From assembly GCA_027943245.1 (NCBI GenBank), contig JANDJZ010000052.1, positions 114,954 through 178,953 of the forward strand: 64,000 nucleotides of DNA, given 5' to 3'. Both the position numbers and the translations under genes were made by a program. The notes beneath the pieces were generated by a model that did no database searches, was not told the origin of the DNA, and worked only from the letters and a program-made list of their open reading frames with translations. The stretch's first letter is position 1. The number at the start of each line of letters is the position of its first letter. Below are positions 11,997 through 24,237 of the stretch, in pieces. Origin of the DNA: Acanthamoeba sp. SK_2022b (taxonomy: Eukaryota > Discosea > Longamoebia > Acanthamoebidae).

Positions 11997-12193
11997 CCTT
12001 CCAGCAAGAAACCCGTCGTGATCTGTCAGATTGGTCTTCTTTCCTTAAGCGCCGCCTCGCCACTACTGCCAAACTCGGCCCCATGCCTTGCGTTGCTGCA
12101 ATAACCCTCCCCGCCAAGCAAGACACCATCCCTGCGAAAGCTGCCTTTGTGTTGTGCTGTCATGTTAAACGAGACACCAGTAGTGGCTAGCCT

Positions 12194-13604
12194 CTAGAGC
12201 TTGTAGAACATGTCGGGCGAGAAGTGGAGCTCCTCCAAGAACTGGAGGGCGAGCTTCTTGAAGGGCTTGGGTCCGCACACGAGCACCAGCGGGGCCGTTG
12301 GCGACTGGGCTTCGCCCGTGGCCGTCTGGGCTGTCTCGGCTGTTGACGATGGAGCGGGAAGCGGTAGGACCTGCTCGAACATGTCCTTCGTGATATGGCC
12401 GCGCAGCTGGTAGGGCGACGTGTGCGGACCCCAGCTCTCCGATCGGGGCTGCGATTATCGAGAACGTCAGGCCGCACAACAGCGCAACGAGCAAGAAACG
12501 CAGTTGCGGATACCTGACTCAGCAAGAAGTAGGTAGTGAGTCGAGAGGGATGGGCCTCCCACAGCTCTTCGAGCTCCTTGCGCAGCAGGATGTCCTCCTC
12601 GTGTCGGTTGGCGTAGAGGAGGGTCAGCCGCGTGTCGTTGGCCTCTGCGTTGTGGAGGATGGACCGCATGATCTACATTGCTCTACAGTGAGGACGTGCC
12701 GAGAGCGCACATGGGGAAGAGCAAGGCAGAGAGGGTCACACATACGCTGATCATGGGGGCAAGGGCAGTGCCGGCGGTGACGATGCCGATGTGCTTGTGT
12801 CGCAGGTGGATCTCGGGGAAGTTCATCCTGGCGTGCTTGTCCCTGGCCACCAACGCCAGCTGCACCGTATCGCCCTCCTTGAGCGTGTGGAGGTAATCAC
12901 TGAGACCGAATGTGTCGTAGCGCTTGATCATCACCTCCACATGCTGGTCCTGGTGTCGTTGCAGAAGGTACAGAGGCTGCATTAGAAGTCGCCTGTCGCC
13001 GGGGGGGGGGGAGACAACGTACAGGCGGCTGTTTTTCTGCGCCGGGAGGAGGAAAGCGGCGCAAGATCGTGTACGGTCTCTTCTTGAGGAGCTCAGTGGT
13101 GGAGGGGTCGTGCGGCAGAGGAGGCAAGGTGGCGCGCAGTCGAATGTGGCTCACTGCATAAGATGAGTGAGAAATTGATGGGCACAGCCTTCAATCTTAG
13201 GAGGGAGCACCAGGGCCGGGAAGGTTGCGCAGGAGGTGGGCATGCTCGGGCGGTGCCTGGAAGCGGAAGATTTTGGTGTCGGGCGATATCGGTACCGTGG
13301 CAGCTACCTTGAACGGCAAGTAGGTGAGCTCTTCCTTCTCCCTTTTCTTCTTGTCCACAGCGGCAACGACAACGACCTCGCTGTCCTTTGTGGCCTGCGT
13401 GGGCTCGGACTCGCCGCTCGCGATGGTGGCAGTGGCGGGGCTTGGATTAATGTTCATGGCGGAGCGAGAGAGAAGTAAAGGGCCTGTGGTGAAGTGGCGA
13501 GCTGAGTTGAACGGGCAGCTTCTCTCGGCGTTTGTGCAACAAGAGGGCAAGCGAAAATTCCGTGGTGTGGTAAACTTGCTGGGTGTGGGAGTGTTTATGC
13601 GCAT
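12194..13604 (-). CDS. NADH-cytochrome b5 reductase-like flavoprotein
   Basis: Five exons: first exon ending 13211, then 13153-13023, 12976-12746, 12672-12514, 12448-12194. From the upstream ATG at 13604 the product is 389 residues; from the ATG at 13457 it is 340. The FAD part reads KKRPYTILRR (the RxYT motif), with an FGLSDYLHTLKEGDTVQL strand pair. The NADH part has GIVTAGTALAPMI and closes with LVCGPKPFKK. These are the standard motifs of the ferredoxin-NADP reductase fold as used by cytochrome b5 reductases, which pass electrons from NADH to cytochrome b5 for lipid desaturation and similar reactions. The stretch between the two ATGs is rich in Arg, Ser and Thr with almost no acidic residues, like a mitochondrial presequence, so the longer form may be mitochondrial. 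Residues 250-300 hold a Thr/Ala-rich insert. Confidence 0.85.
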
Positions 13605-14604
13605 GAGCTCAGGCAGGAAGGCTGAAGCCAATAGTGAGGAGAACCCCTTTAAGCGGGCACCACTGGCGTCCTTTAGGAAGGAGCATCGGCGAACCTGGCC
13701 ACCAATCAAGAGATACACCGACGTCGGGTGCCAAGCCTCCGCACATGTGGGGCGGAAATATCTTCCTAGGAGGCTCATTGGTTTGCCTGATACTGCTGTG
13801 GCATCTCTGGATGTCTCTTCATGTCAGATGAGTTTTGATGAATGTGCACATGTAGTAGTCTGACTACCACATAGTGGGTTGTAGTCAAGAACTGCAGGGA
13901 GGTGATGAGCAGAATGCCTTGTGGAAATGGCAAGGTTGGTTGGCCTACAGATGACATTGATACACTTCAGGTTGTCATAGATACCTCCTGATTGTGCCAT
14001 TGGGCATTGGCTTTAGGCAAACACCATGCTAAGACATAATTTGTGTAGCCTAAATGTTCTCAGTTGCTGCAATGCATGATCCTAAAAAGTACAATTCCGC
14101 AATGAGTGTGGAGTGGTAAGAGCATATAACTGAATGCAGCTGTAGACATTTAGGACACCTTCCCAGACAGGTGCTGTCTACAGAAAAAGAGTCACTGTCT
14201 CATTTTCCTGAACACTCAGTTATTGGGATGTGCTCATTGTGATGGATGGTCTTCACTTGCTTCTTGCCATGGGATGCTGCAGAGTCAGCAACACTGTGGC
14301 CATGGAGAGGGCAACATGTGAGGAAGATGGCCAGTGAAGAGGGGACATCACATATTGCACTTCCCTCATCTCTTCTTCATCTATAACTTCATTGCTCTTG
14401 TCCACCACAGTAGAAAAGTTCCTTGAGTTGGGGGTGGTAAAAGGTGATTATTGCCCTATTTTACTTCTGCTTGATAGTGGATATCCCAAGAATGGTGTGA
14501 CAAACACATCCCTCCTAAAGGTAAGGACCCACAAAGAGACTTGAGAAATGAATCTGGTTCAAAGAAAAATTGTCTTGTGGATACAATACAAAGGGAGGGC
14601 TTGT
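13605..14604. other. gene-free island with low-GC segment
   Basis: No gene model fits this 1 kb. From about 13840 to 14600 the base composition is visibly richer in A and T than the flanks. A short inverted repeat (GTAGTC/GACTAC) sits at 13854-13866. On the plus strand, 14383-14519 translates without a stop and contains PILLLLDSGYPKNG, which faintly resembles the LLLLDNAP motif of pogo/Tigger DDE transposases. It is short and has no other conserved part. Confidence 0.35.
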
Positions 14605-17414
14605 TCACAAGAAGGGGTGGTAGAGCACGCCCTTGGTCAGAGGCGCCACTCCTGGCTGCGTTCCTGATTTCTGAACGTACTGGTCGTGGATGGCCTCCGC
14701 CACCATTCGCAGGCTCAGCTGCACGTTGTGGCCTGTGCTGGGTGAGTCAGTCAAAGGCAAAGGAAGAGGGAGGAGCTAGGTCGTACCCACGCCCTTGCCA
14801 GTCTCAAATATCATCACCTTGTGATCTCGGCTGAACGCCTATGGAGCGCGTGAGGGATGAGAAGAATGGAGTGCCATCAATGCGCTGAGACGGGGAGCGG
14901 GTCGCACCCTGCTCTGCTCTCTGTCCACCAGCGGGGACGGCATATCGTAGTGGGTGCCCACTATCACGACCGGGAGATTCTCGGAGAAACTGTCACGCGC
15001 ACGAAAGAGGCGACGATCAGTCACACCAGTGGGAAAGGGAGGGAAACAGTGAGAAGGCCCTACCGACGCACGTCTTCGAGCCATAGGTGAAGATTGGTAA
15101 AGGAATTAATGTCGTTGGACGAATAGAAGATGACGATCCCGTTCATTCCTCGATAGGGCGACTTGCCCCGGTTGGTGTGCCTCGCGAAGCCCTGCGACAA
15201 AAGAGATGGCTCAGCGAAAGGGGGAGAAGGGGAGGGGGAGAAGGGCAAGCATCCGGATGGCATACCAACTCGTAGATGTGCAAGGCGATTTGCTTCCCGT
15301 GCATGAAGATAGTACGATCCATCTATGCAACGGGCGTGAGTCGGCCAGGGCAAACGACAACGGAGCGCAAACCGGAAAGAGGCGATTCATACCGAAGTGG
15401 TGTCGTCCAGTTTGCCCTTGGGCGCCCGTCCCATGAATTGGGTGAGGAACGCGGTCTTCCCCACGGAGGCATCGCCCACGAGTAGTATCTTCGCGGCGAG
15501 CTCTGCCTTTTCGTTGTTTCTATTTGCCAGGTGCGGGTCACTTTGGCTGCTGGCGCCCCACCCGCCACACAAGGCGCGCGCAGGAGGAGCATTCGTACGG
15601 CGATGTGGAAAGCCATTCCTCCCATTTGCCGTTGTACCAATCGCTCACTAGCTCCTTGTACGAGAACTCGTCGGTCTTGAGTCGTACTGCGGATATACGC
15701 CACACAACATGCAACATGTAAGCAGGGCCAGGCGGAGGCGCTGAGGCGTGATGCATGAGAGCAAAGGCCCTACCTGCCCGAAGGCGCGGGTGCTGATCCC
15801 AAACTCGCTTCCACAGCGTATCATGGGAACACATCCGGGAAAAGGTCGAGCAGACCTGCAAGCATACTGTGAGTGACCCTCTTGATGACAGCGGTCCAAT
15901 GTTCAGGCTCAGCGTACCTGCATCATGTTGCACCAGTCGCGGACCGAGAGGTACGAGCAGATGTGCAGAAAGACGATCTCCGGGAGGCATTTGATGCCTG
16001 AGCGGAACGTTAGCCCTAGAGCAAGGTCGTGTGGCATGAATAGTAAGTGCGCGAGGAATGGATACCGCTCAAGAAGATGTGCATTCCAGCTGACTTCGGG
16101 TGATAGAGTAGCGCCAGATCAAAGGCGTTGCCTCTTTGCGATTCTTTGTACGGATCGGCTCCCTTTGTATGGTGAACCCCACGTTTCAATGGCCCGGCAA
16201 GCTTGCAAGCACAGACGAACGGGGCTGTGGCGTACACTGTACAGCAGATACCCGATCGTGTCCAACACCCCCGACTTGACAGCGTAGTGCAACGGTGTTT
16301 CGCCAAACCTAAAGCGTGTGCGCCGTGCATGATGAGGAAACAAGCGAATGGCTGAAGCTCAATGGAGGGAGTGTACTTGTTGATTGCGTGCACGTCGGCT
16401 CCCTTACGCACCAAGGGCTTCACTTTGTCGGGAGTTCCCATGGCGCACGCGTCGTGCAGCGGTGTGATCCCATGCGCGTTCGCCTATGTGCATCGTTACG
16501 GGTTGCCACGCGTGATGACTCGAGCACGGAGCAAAAGAAAGAGGAAGGTCGTGACCGCGGAAGGACAGACTGCAGTGTACCTGGTTCACCTGTGCACCCA
16601 TACGGATGAGCAGCATAAACACCTCTTCCCACAGATCTTCCTCTTCGCGACTCAGCGTCGTGTGCCTGCACGTCGGAAAGAAAGAAAGAGAAAATATGAG
16701 CGCCTGCACGTCAAGGAGGGAACAAGAGGCGTACCTCGCGAGATAGTGCAGCGGGCTAGATCCGCTTTCGTTTGCGTGGTTCACGTTGACCGAGCCAGTG
16801 CCCTCAACGAGCAGCACCTTTGCCGCTTCGAGATGCCCGTTGGCCAGGGCGCAGTGAAGTGGCGTCCACATCTTGTCATCGACAACGTTGGGATCAGCAC
16901 CCATGCCAAGCAGCTCCCTAACCTGCGGGCCGCTACCGTTGGTGCAGGCAACATGGAGGCATGTTTGCCTGCGCTCGTCATAATCGTTGATGTTGGGGTA
17001 GTAGAAGGAGGAAGATGACGACGAAGACGATGTCGGAGCGAGATTATGTTGTACACCGAAGGGAGTGGAAGTATGGGATGCAGGGGGGGATTGAGTAGGA
17101 ATTGAGGAAGAGGAAGAGGTTGGAGACACGTTGTCTGAGGAGAACTGGTGCAAGTGCTTGGGCTTGAGAGATTTCTTCTTGAGCAATTCGCGAAATCGCT
17201 TCTCATCGTTAGATTTAAAGGCATGCAAGAGCGCAACGTTCTCCTTTTGCAGTCGCAGCTTGCTCATGTGGTATGCTCCCGGCCTCGGCGGAGAGGAGGG
17301 CGGCGTGGTGGAGTTTGACCTTCCTGGGGACGACACATCTTCCCTGCTCTTCTTCTTGTGCACCACCGAGTTGAGGGAATTGAGGGAGCGACGCAAACTG
17401 AAATTGCTACTCAT
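14605..17414 (-). CDS. ankyrin repeat / F-box / Ras-like GTPase fusion protein
   Basis: Fourteen exons in phase give 621 residues: 17414-16735, 16665-16581, 16483-16377, 16308-16236, 16162-16066, 15997-15918, 15855-15774, 15686-15599, 15519-15393, 15322-15266, 15191-15064, 14989-14908, 14838-14787, 14732-14605. Order: Ser-rich N-terminus (1-110); ankyrin repeats (about 145-345; TCLHVACTNGSG, TPLHCALANGHLEAAKVLL, TPLHDACAMGTPDKVKPLV, TPLHYAVKSG, NAFDLALLYH); F-box (about 350-400; IKCLPEIVFLHICSYLSVRD, then TLWKRVWDQH); Ras/Rab-like domain (about 430-600) opening with LVGDASVGKTAFLTQF. The F-box implies a Skp1-Cullin ubiquitin ligase role with ankyrin repeats as substrate reader; that is inference. 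The GTPase P-loop is intact, but the DTAGQ switch-II site reads YELGFA, the NKxD site reads THYD, and the C-terminus (YHPFL) has no prenylated cysteine. It may bind nucleotide poorly. Confidence 0.85.
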
Positions 17415-17822
17415 TCCCTTTCCAATCGAAAAGATCAAACACAGGTATTCCTCTCGGCTCCCTCGCTGCTGGCTGTGGGATGAAGTTGCCTGTCGGCCTG
17501 TCGGGGCCGAGCAGGTTGCACCCAGAGTTGCCTGCGGCTGTAATTTCCGTGCGTATAAAATCACCAGCGATTGGCTGCGCGGAGGAACTCCTCCACAACT
17601 GTTGCTCGTGGCTCGTTGGCTGACGCTCCTGGACTGAAACCGGTATTTCTGGCGCAGGGATCCCTCGCGCTCCACCCCCCCAACCCTTCACATCTACTCC
17701 CTTGATTGTGTGCCACTGGCCAAAGGAGTGGCATCAGGCCCGTGCTCGCGGCATGATGCGCAGATCCCAACACTGATCCCACTGTTTGATGTTCTATGTT
17801 TCTCTTTCAGAGGACTTCACTT
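17415..17822. other. spacer between two minus-strand genes
   Basis: This 408-base region follows the stop of the transporter gene and precedes the start of the ankyrin/F-box gene. An open frame continues upstream of 17414 but lacks a better ATG. A TATAAAAT string at 17554-17561 is on the plus strand and serves no visible gene. Nothing else is seen. Confidence 0.35.
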
Positions 17823-19543
<1,721 letters not shown>

Positions 19544-20065
19544 CCTTTCACGTATGCTCTCACTCAACAGCAACTAGTTTGACCACCCAGACGACAGACC
19601 TCAAGCAAGAAACAGTTTGCCCGCACAACCAGCAACACCCAACAAAGAAAAGCGGCAGGAAATGGCAGGGCCAACTGTGAAGTGAAGACCTCCACAGCTT
19701 GGTGGTATGCGGAACCAAGGGCGCTCCCGCAAGAAATGCCACAACCTGCCTGTTAGAGGCGCTTCCCAACTGAGGGCAGGAGGTTTAAATGTGGGACGCT
19801 TAAAAGAGTGCTTAGCCTGTACTCGGCAGCCGTCATAGACACAAACACCTTCCTGGAGAACGCACCCCGCCTTGTAAGTGAAAGCGGTGCTGTCCGGCAG
19901 ACCGGTGCCAATGTGACGTCATCCGCCTCCTTAATTGCGGTCGAAGTTGGACGAACGTTGACCCCGCAGTTTGCGAGACGTCAGGGTGTGACTTGGGTGC
20001 GCCGCTGCTTACTGCCCTCGCTCTCGATTTTGTGTGTGTTGTTAATCTTTAGACACCGCACAAAC
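19544..20065. promoter_or_regulatory. divergent promoter region with CRE-like site
   Basis: These 522 bases separate the transporter start (minus) and SEC61 gamma (plus). The palindrome TGACGTCA at 19914-19921 is a perfect cAMP-response/ATF element, about 145 bases before the SEC61 gamma ATG. Whether it is used is unknown. No gene is seen inside. Confidence 0.4.
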
Positions 20066-20342
20066 ATGGAGGTCGTTGACTACGTTCTTGTTCCCACGAA
20101 GAAGTTCGCCAAGGACTCGTTCCACCTTGTGAAGCGATGCACCAAGCCTGACAAGAAGGGTAAGCGCTTACCCGTGCCATTGGTAATGTGATTCACTGCT
20201 CATCTCTGAGCGTCCTCGCCCTGGTGCAGAGTTCATGAAGATCGCCCTCGCTACCGCTGTAGGCTTCATGATCATGGGCTTCATCGGCTTTTTCGTCAAG
20301 TTGATCCACATCCCCATCAACAACATCCTCATCGGAGGCTGA
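20066..20342 (+). CDS. SEC61G: protein translocon subunit SEC61 gamma
   Basis: Two exons, 20066-20159 and 20230-20342, encode 68 residues, exactly the family length. The cytosolic helix contains [20 protein letters not shown] and is followed across the intron by [20 protein letters not shown], the single tail-anchored membrane helix, then [20 protein letters not shown]61 gamma (SecE) clamps the SEC61 alpha channel in the ER membrane and is essential for co-translational translocation. The gene is too short to stand out as a single open frame, but the spliced sequence is unmistakable. Confidence 0.97.
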
Positions 20343-20404
20343 GAGCGATACACAGAGTGCGGAATTTGTGGAAGGAGGGGGAACCAGTAAATAGAACAGT
20401 AAAC

Positions 20405-21245
20405 ATGATTGACGATTTTGTGATGCTGGGCGTGGCTCAAGAAAATTCGGAAGCCGATTTTTTAAAATCACTTTTTATGGACGAGGCGAAGAGGGAGGTC
20501 ACGGCGCTACACGACCGCAATGCTCAGTTAGTGACTGGTGCCAAAGAGGAGCTCTTTGAAAGATTGTTGAGCGACCCCCTGCTGGCAGAAGATCCCCTTT
20601 TGCACCACGCTCTCACCGCTCAAGGTTGCGGGAAGAAGATGTGGGCAGCGCGAGTGGAACTGCTTGATGCTCTGCTTGCCCAGGAAGTGGGCGAAGCCTT
20701 CTACGTCCACGTTCTCAAGCACGACGGGGAGCGCATTCGTACGCAAATCTGCGTTCACGTGAGTGAGGGTGCTCTAAGATCCCTTACGATTTGCCCCCAT
20801 CGTGTGCAGCGTTGGTCGTCTCATTCACAACAACACTGGAGGAGCTGAGGAGGCAGCTGCAACTTGCCGTGGACCACCAAACAGCAGCGTTGCACCTTGG
20901 GCCAACTCGGCGTATCAGCTGGTGCAGTCTACCAGCATTCCCTCAACTGAGTGTGCCCACGCTAACGAACAGGGTCTGTGTTTGGTTTGCGCGGCAGGAA
21001 GCACGTGTGGGACCGTCAATGTCTTATGTACGAAGGCCGACGGCTTCTCGACGACAAGCAGCAACTGTGCGACGCTGGCATAGGTTTGTACTCTGCCCTC
21101 CTCTTTGATGGGCCGATCGGTCACCCGTACGACCTGTGCTTAACCATACCGTTGCTGCTGGCGTGTGGCATCCACAGGCCCAGAGGCTTGCATCGTTTTC
21201 GCGGACTACCGGCCACCAGACCCGAGAGGCCGGTACAAGTACTAA
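20405..21245 (+). CDS. SNRNP25: U11/U12 snRNP 25 kDa protein, minor spliceosome
   Basis: Four exons (20405-20768, 20810-20921, 20998-21083, 21178-21245) give 209 residues. The N-terminal helical part is acidic (MIDDFVMLGVAQENSEADF). The C-terminal half is a ubiquitin-like domain: TTTLEELRRQLQLAV, then the signature that spans an intron, ISWKHVWDRQCLMYEG, then RRLLDDKQQLCDAGI. Human U11/U12-25K has the same ISW(K/R)xVW...L.dD...L.d.GI pattern. In humans it belongs to the U11/U12 di-snRNP that recognises U12-type introns. The first intron must be spliced at 20769 for phase; the better-looking GTGAGT ten bases earlier breaks the frame. Confidence 0.88.
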
Positions 21246-21310
21246 AGCACACGCTCAACACACCGTACTCAGGCAGTGGCGGAAGAAAAACATTGTAAAT
21301 AAAAATTTGT

Positions 21311-21395
21311 GTTTTTATCGATAATTTATTTACGTTTTTATCGATAATTTATTTACATTTTCAAAAATAAATTGTCGATAAAAACGTAAAAATGT
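21311..21395. repeat. AT-rich 23-base tandem duplication with inverted partner
   Basis: Two perfect 23-base copies stand head to tail at 21311-21333 and 21334-21356, each containing ATCGAT. A near-perfect inverted copy lies at 21368-21391 with one mismatch (GTCGAT). The set can fold into a long hairpin and sits between the U11/U12-25K stop and the kelch gene ATG (21430). Confidence 0.75.
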
Positions 21396-21429
21396 AAATA
21401 AAAATTGCTCGTTGTCGACACGCGTAAAG

Positions 21430-24131
21430 ATGGAGGCCCCGCGCCAACAAGAGGGCGGGGAAGCTCAACGACACATATTCCACATCGTCGACCGAACCAC
21501 TGGGGACATCCCTTCTGAGCGGTACTTACTGAACATTTTTATTTATTTCTGATTATAAATTATAATATTATCATATGTGCAGGTATGGCCACTCGGCGGT
21601 GGAGTGGGGTGGGCGGCTGTTCATCTTCGGCGGGTGCGATACGCAGGGCGCCTTCTCGAACGAGCTCTTTGAATATCACTTAGGCACCGTCCCTCTTCTC
21701 TGGCAGTGTGGCTCGCTCTGCTCACTCGCCATTGCGCAGAGCGGCGAGTGTGGCGCAAGCTGGGCGGAGGGGACGATGCTGATGCAAAGGACGAGGATAG
21801 GGACGATGATCTCCACTACCCAAAGGGCAGGTCTTGGCCTCTCTCTCTCTCTCTCTCTCTCTCTGGTGTGTGCTGTGCTTACGGCGCTCGAGCGACTACT
21901 CACCGTGCGTGCGCTGTGCCTTTGTCACCGCCCGCAGACACTTCCACTCTGCTATGGTGCACAATGGATCCATGTACGTGTTCGGCGGCAAGAGCAACGG
22001 CTACATGAACGACCTGCAGTGCTTCCACTTTGGTTCGTTGCGAGGCTGGCTCTGCAGGCGCACGCGGACACCAATGCACACACACACCACACACACACAC
22101 AAAGAGAGAGAGAGAGAGGGAGACTCACCTCATCTACAGACAGCGGCATGTGGACCACCGTCGAAGCTTCGGCCAAGAAACTCGGGTCGCCTCCTTCCAA
22201 GAGGTACACCGCTCCCTCCATCGGTTCAGCCATGGGCGGCGCGATCATCGCGTGCCTCGTGCCCATCTCGTCTTGCCTTTCCTCAGGTACGGCCACGTCG
22301 CGGCAGTCTACAACGAGCGGATGTACATATTCGGCGGCTACGACGACTTTGGCCTCAAGTGCAACGATCTTCACGAATTCGACTTCAGTACTCGTCCCGC
22401 TCTTCTGCTTCTGCAGTTGCGGAGTCGCAGTCTTTCTTTCGCTGTGCGGGGCTCCTTGCTCAGGCGAATCCGATCCGCGTATCGTGCGCAGAGTCACGAG
22501 AGTGGCATCGCATAGAGCAGATGGGCACGGCGCCGGAGAGGTATCACATGACCGCCGTGGTACGACAGGGCTCGCTCTACCTCTTTGGTGGCTACCCGGG
22601 CCTCAGCGACCTGCACGAGTTTCGGTTTGGTGCGCGACGCCCATACCCAACGCAATGACTCCTCTCGTCTTCTCTCCTCACCTTGGGCGCGTCTCACACA
22701 TTCGATTCTCGTGCGCAGGCACTCGTACGTGGTCACTCATCAAGACTGAGGGCTGCGTCCCCAAGCCGTGTTGGGGCCACCGGGTATGCGCACATGATAA
22801 TTGATCGTGGGACGCTCCGCTCGCCGACCTTGATGCCCCCCCCCCTTCCCCGACACAGGCGTTCCTGCTGCACGACCGCATGTACGTGCTGGGCGGCTCT
22901 CAGATGCCGTCTTCGGCGCACAGCGAGCTCTACTCCTTCTCCTTTGGTTGCCTACGCCTGTCGGTTTTTTGCTCTCATTTTTATTTATTTGGTCTCACGT
23001 TTGCTTTGCCACCAGAAAAGCGGAAATGGAAAGCGCTCGACGTGGCGGGGCTCCCGCAGCGCTGCTTCCACGTCGTGGCCACCTACGGCAAGCAGGTGAT
23101 CACCTTTGGCGGGAGGGACACCCACAACGCCAACTACAACGACCTCCACTGCGCCACCTTTGGTACATGTGCAGGCGAATACTCCTCAGCCGGCACTCAC
23201 GTCATTCTCACACTCCGTGCGGGTCGGTCACAGACACGGGCGAGGGCCGGCCATGTACGATTGTGAACGACTTCTTTGCGCTCATCAACGACGACGAGTA
23301 CAGCGACGTGGCGTTCGTCTTCGACGAGAGCGGGCTTGGCGGCAAGCAGCAGACAGAACACAGGGAGAACAGCCACAAGCGCAACTCGCGCGAGCGCCGT
23401 GAGATTCGGGCGCATCGTAACATTCTCTATGCGCGATGCGAGCAGCTCAGGGAGATGATCGAGGGGCCGAGCTCCACGAGCACCGTCGCTCGCTCGGAGG
23501 ACCGTCATGGCGGCGAGGGCGCGAAGGCGCGCAAGAAGCGCAAGGGCAAGGAGGCGACGGCTGCGAAAGGAGAAAAGAAGTCCGGGGAGCGGAGGCTGCA
23601 CAGGGTGATGATACGCGGGATTGACTACGAGGTGTTCTACCAGCTGGTCGTCTACCTCTACACCAGCGAACTGCGACTGCGCGACCCACCAGATGAACAC
23701 GTGCCCTCTCCACCAAAACGCCTCGCTTGCCTTGCAACGCTTGCCGCGAGTGAGTCTTGGAGGCTAAGACGAGTTGTGCGGGGGTGGCAGGTCTTGATTG
23801 GGCTGATGCTGGTGGCGAATGGGTTCGGGCTGGAGCATCTGCGCAGTCTGAGCGGGTGGCTCGCCACGCGGTGCGTGACGGTCGACAACGTGGCCCTCTT
23901 CCTCACCAAGGCGCACGCCCTCAACGTGGACAACCTGTTTGCCTTTTGCATGGCCTTCATCCTCGAGCACTATTCGGTAGCCTCAGTCCAACAACGCCTT
24001 GTCCCCTCTTGACTCACCCTTTCTGTTTGCGACAGGTGCTGAAGGTGAAGCTTAAGCACTCGCTCGAAGCGCACCTGCTACGCAAAGTGCGCAAGGCGGC
24101 TTCGGCAATGGACGCGGTGGGCACCTCCTGA
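21430..24131 (+). CDS. kelch-repeat and BTB-domain protein
   Basis: Thirteen exons: 21430-21521, 21583-21688, 21742-21830, 21938-22032, 22140-22203, 22287-22387, 22492-22629, 22719-22783, 22859-22946, 23016-23162, 23234-23700, 23791-23976, 24036-24131 (577 residues). Six kelch blades recur with a YGHxAV / R-x-HSAM start and an FGG core: RLFIFGGCD, SMYVFGGKSNG, RMYIFGGYDD, SLYLFGGYPG, RMYVLGGSQ, QVITFGGRD. The BTB domain follows (FFALINDDEYSDVAFVF, HRNILYARCEQLREMI, FYQLVVYLYTSEL) and is interrupted by a Lys/Arg-rich insert (AKARKKRKGKEATAAKGEKK), then a BACK-like helical tail. The LZTR/RABL-type order, kelch before BTB, differs from animal KLHL proteins. Such proteins commonly act as Cullin-3 substrate adaptors. 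Acceptor of exon 3 is the least certain border. Confidence 0.88.
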
Positions 24132-24237
24132 CACGCACACACATAGGTGCTTTACCAAAGCAATGGAGGCGCTCAACAAGATGGGTGCAGGACATGCTAT
24201 TTGCAAGGATGGCCTAGCCAACGTTAACGTTGGGTGG

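Noticed and set aside
20759..20764. GTGAGT as donor of the first U11/U12-25K intron
   Set aside because: It gives the wrong phase; the donor at 20769 keeps the ubiquitin-like domain in frame.
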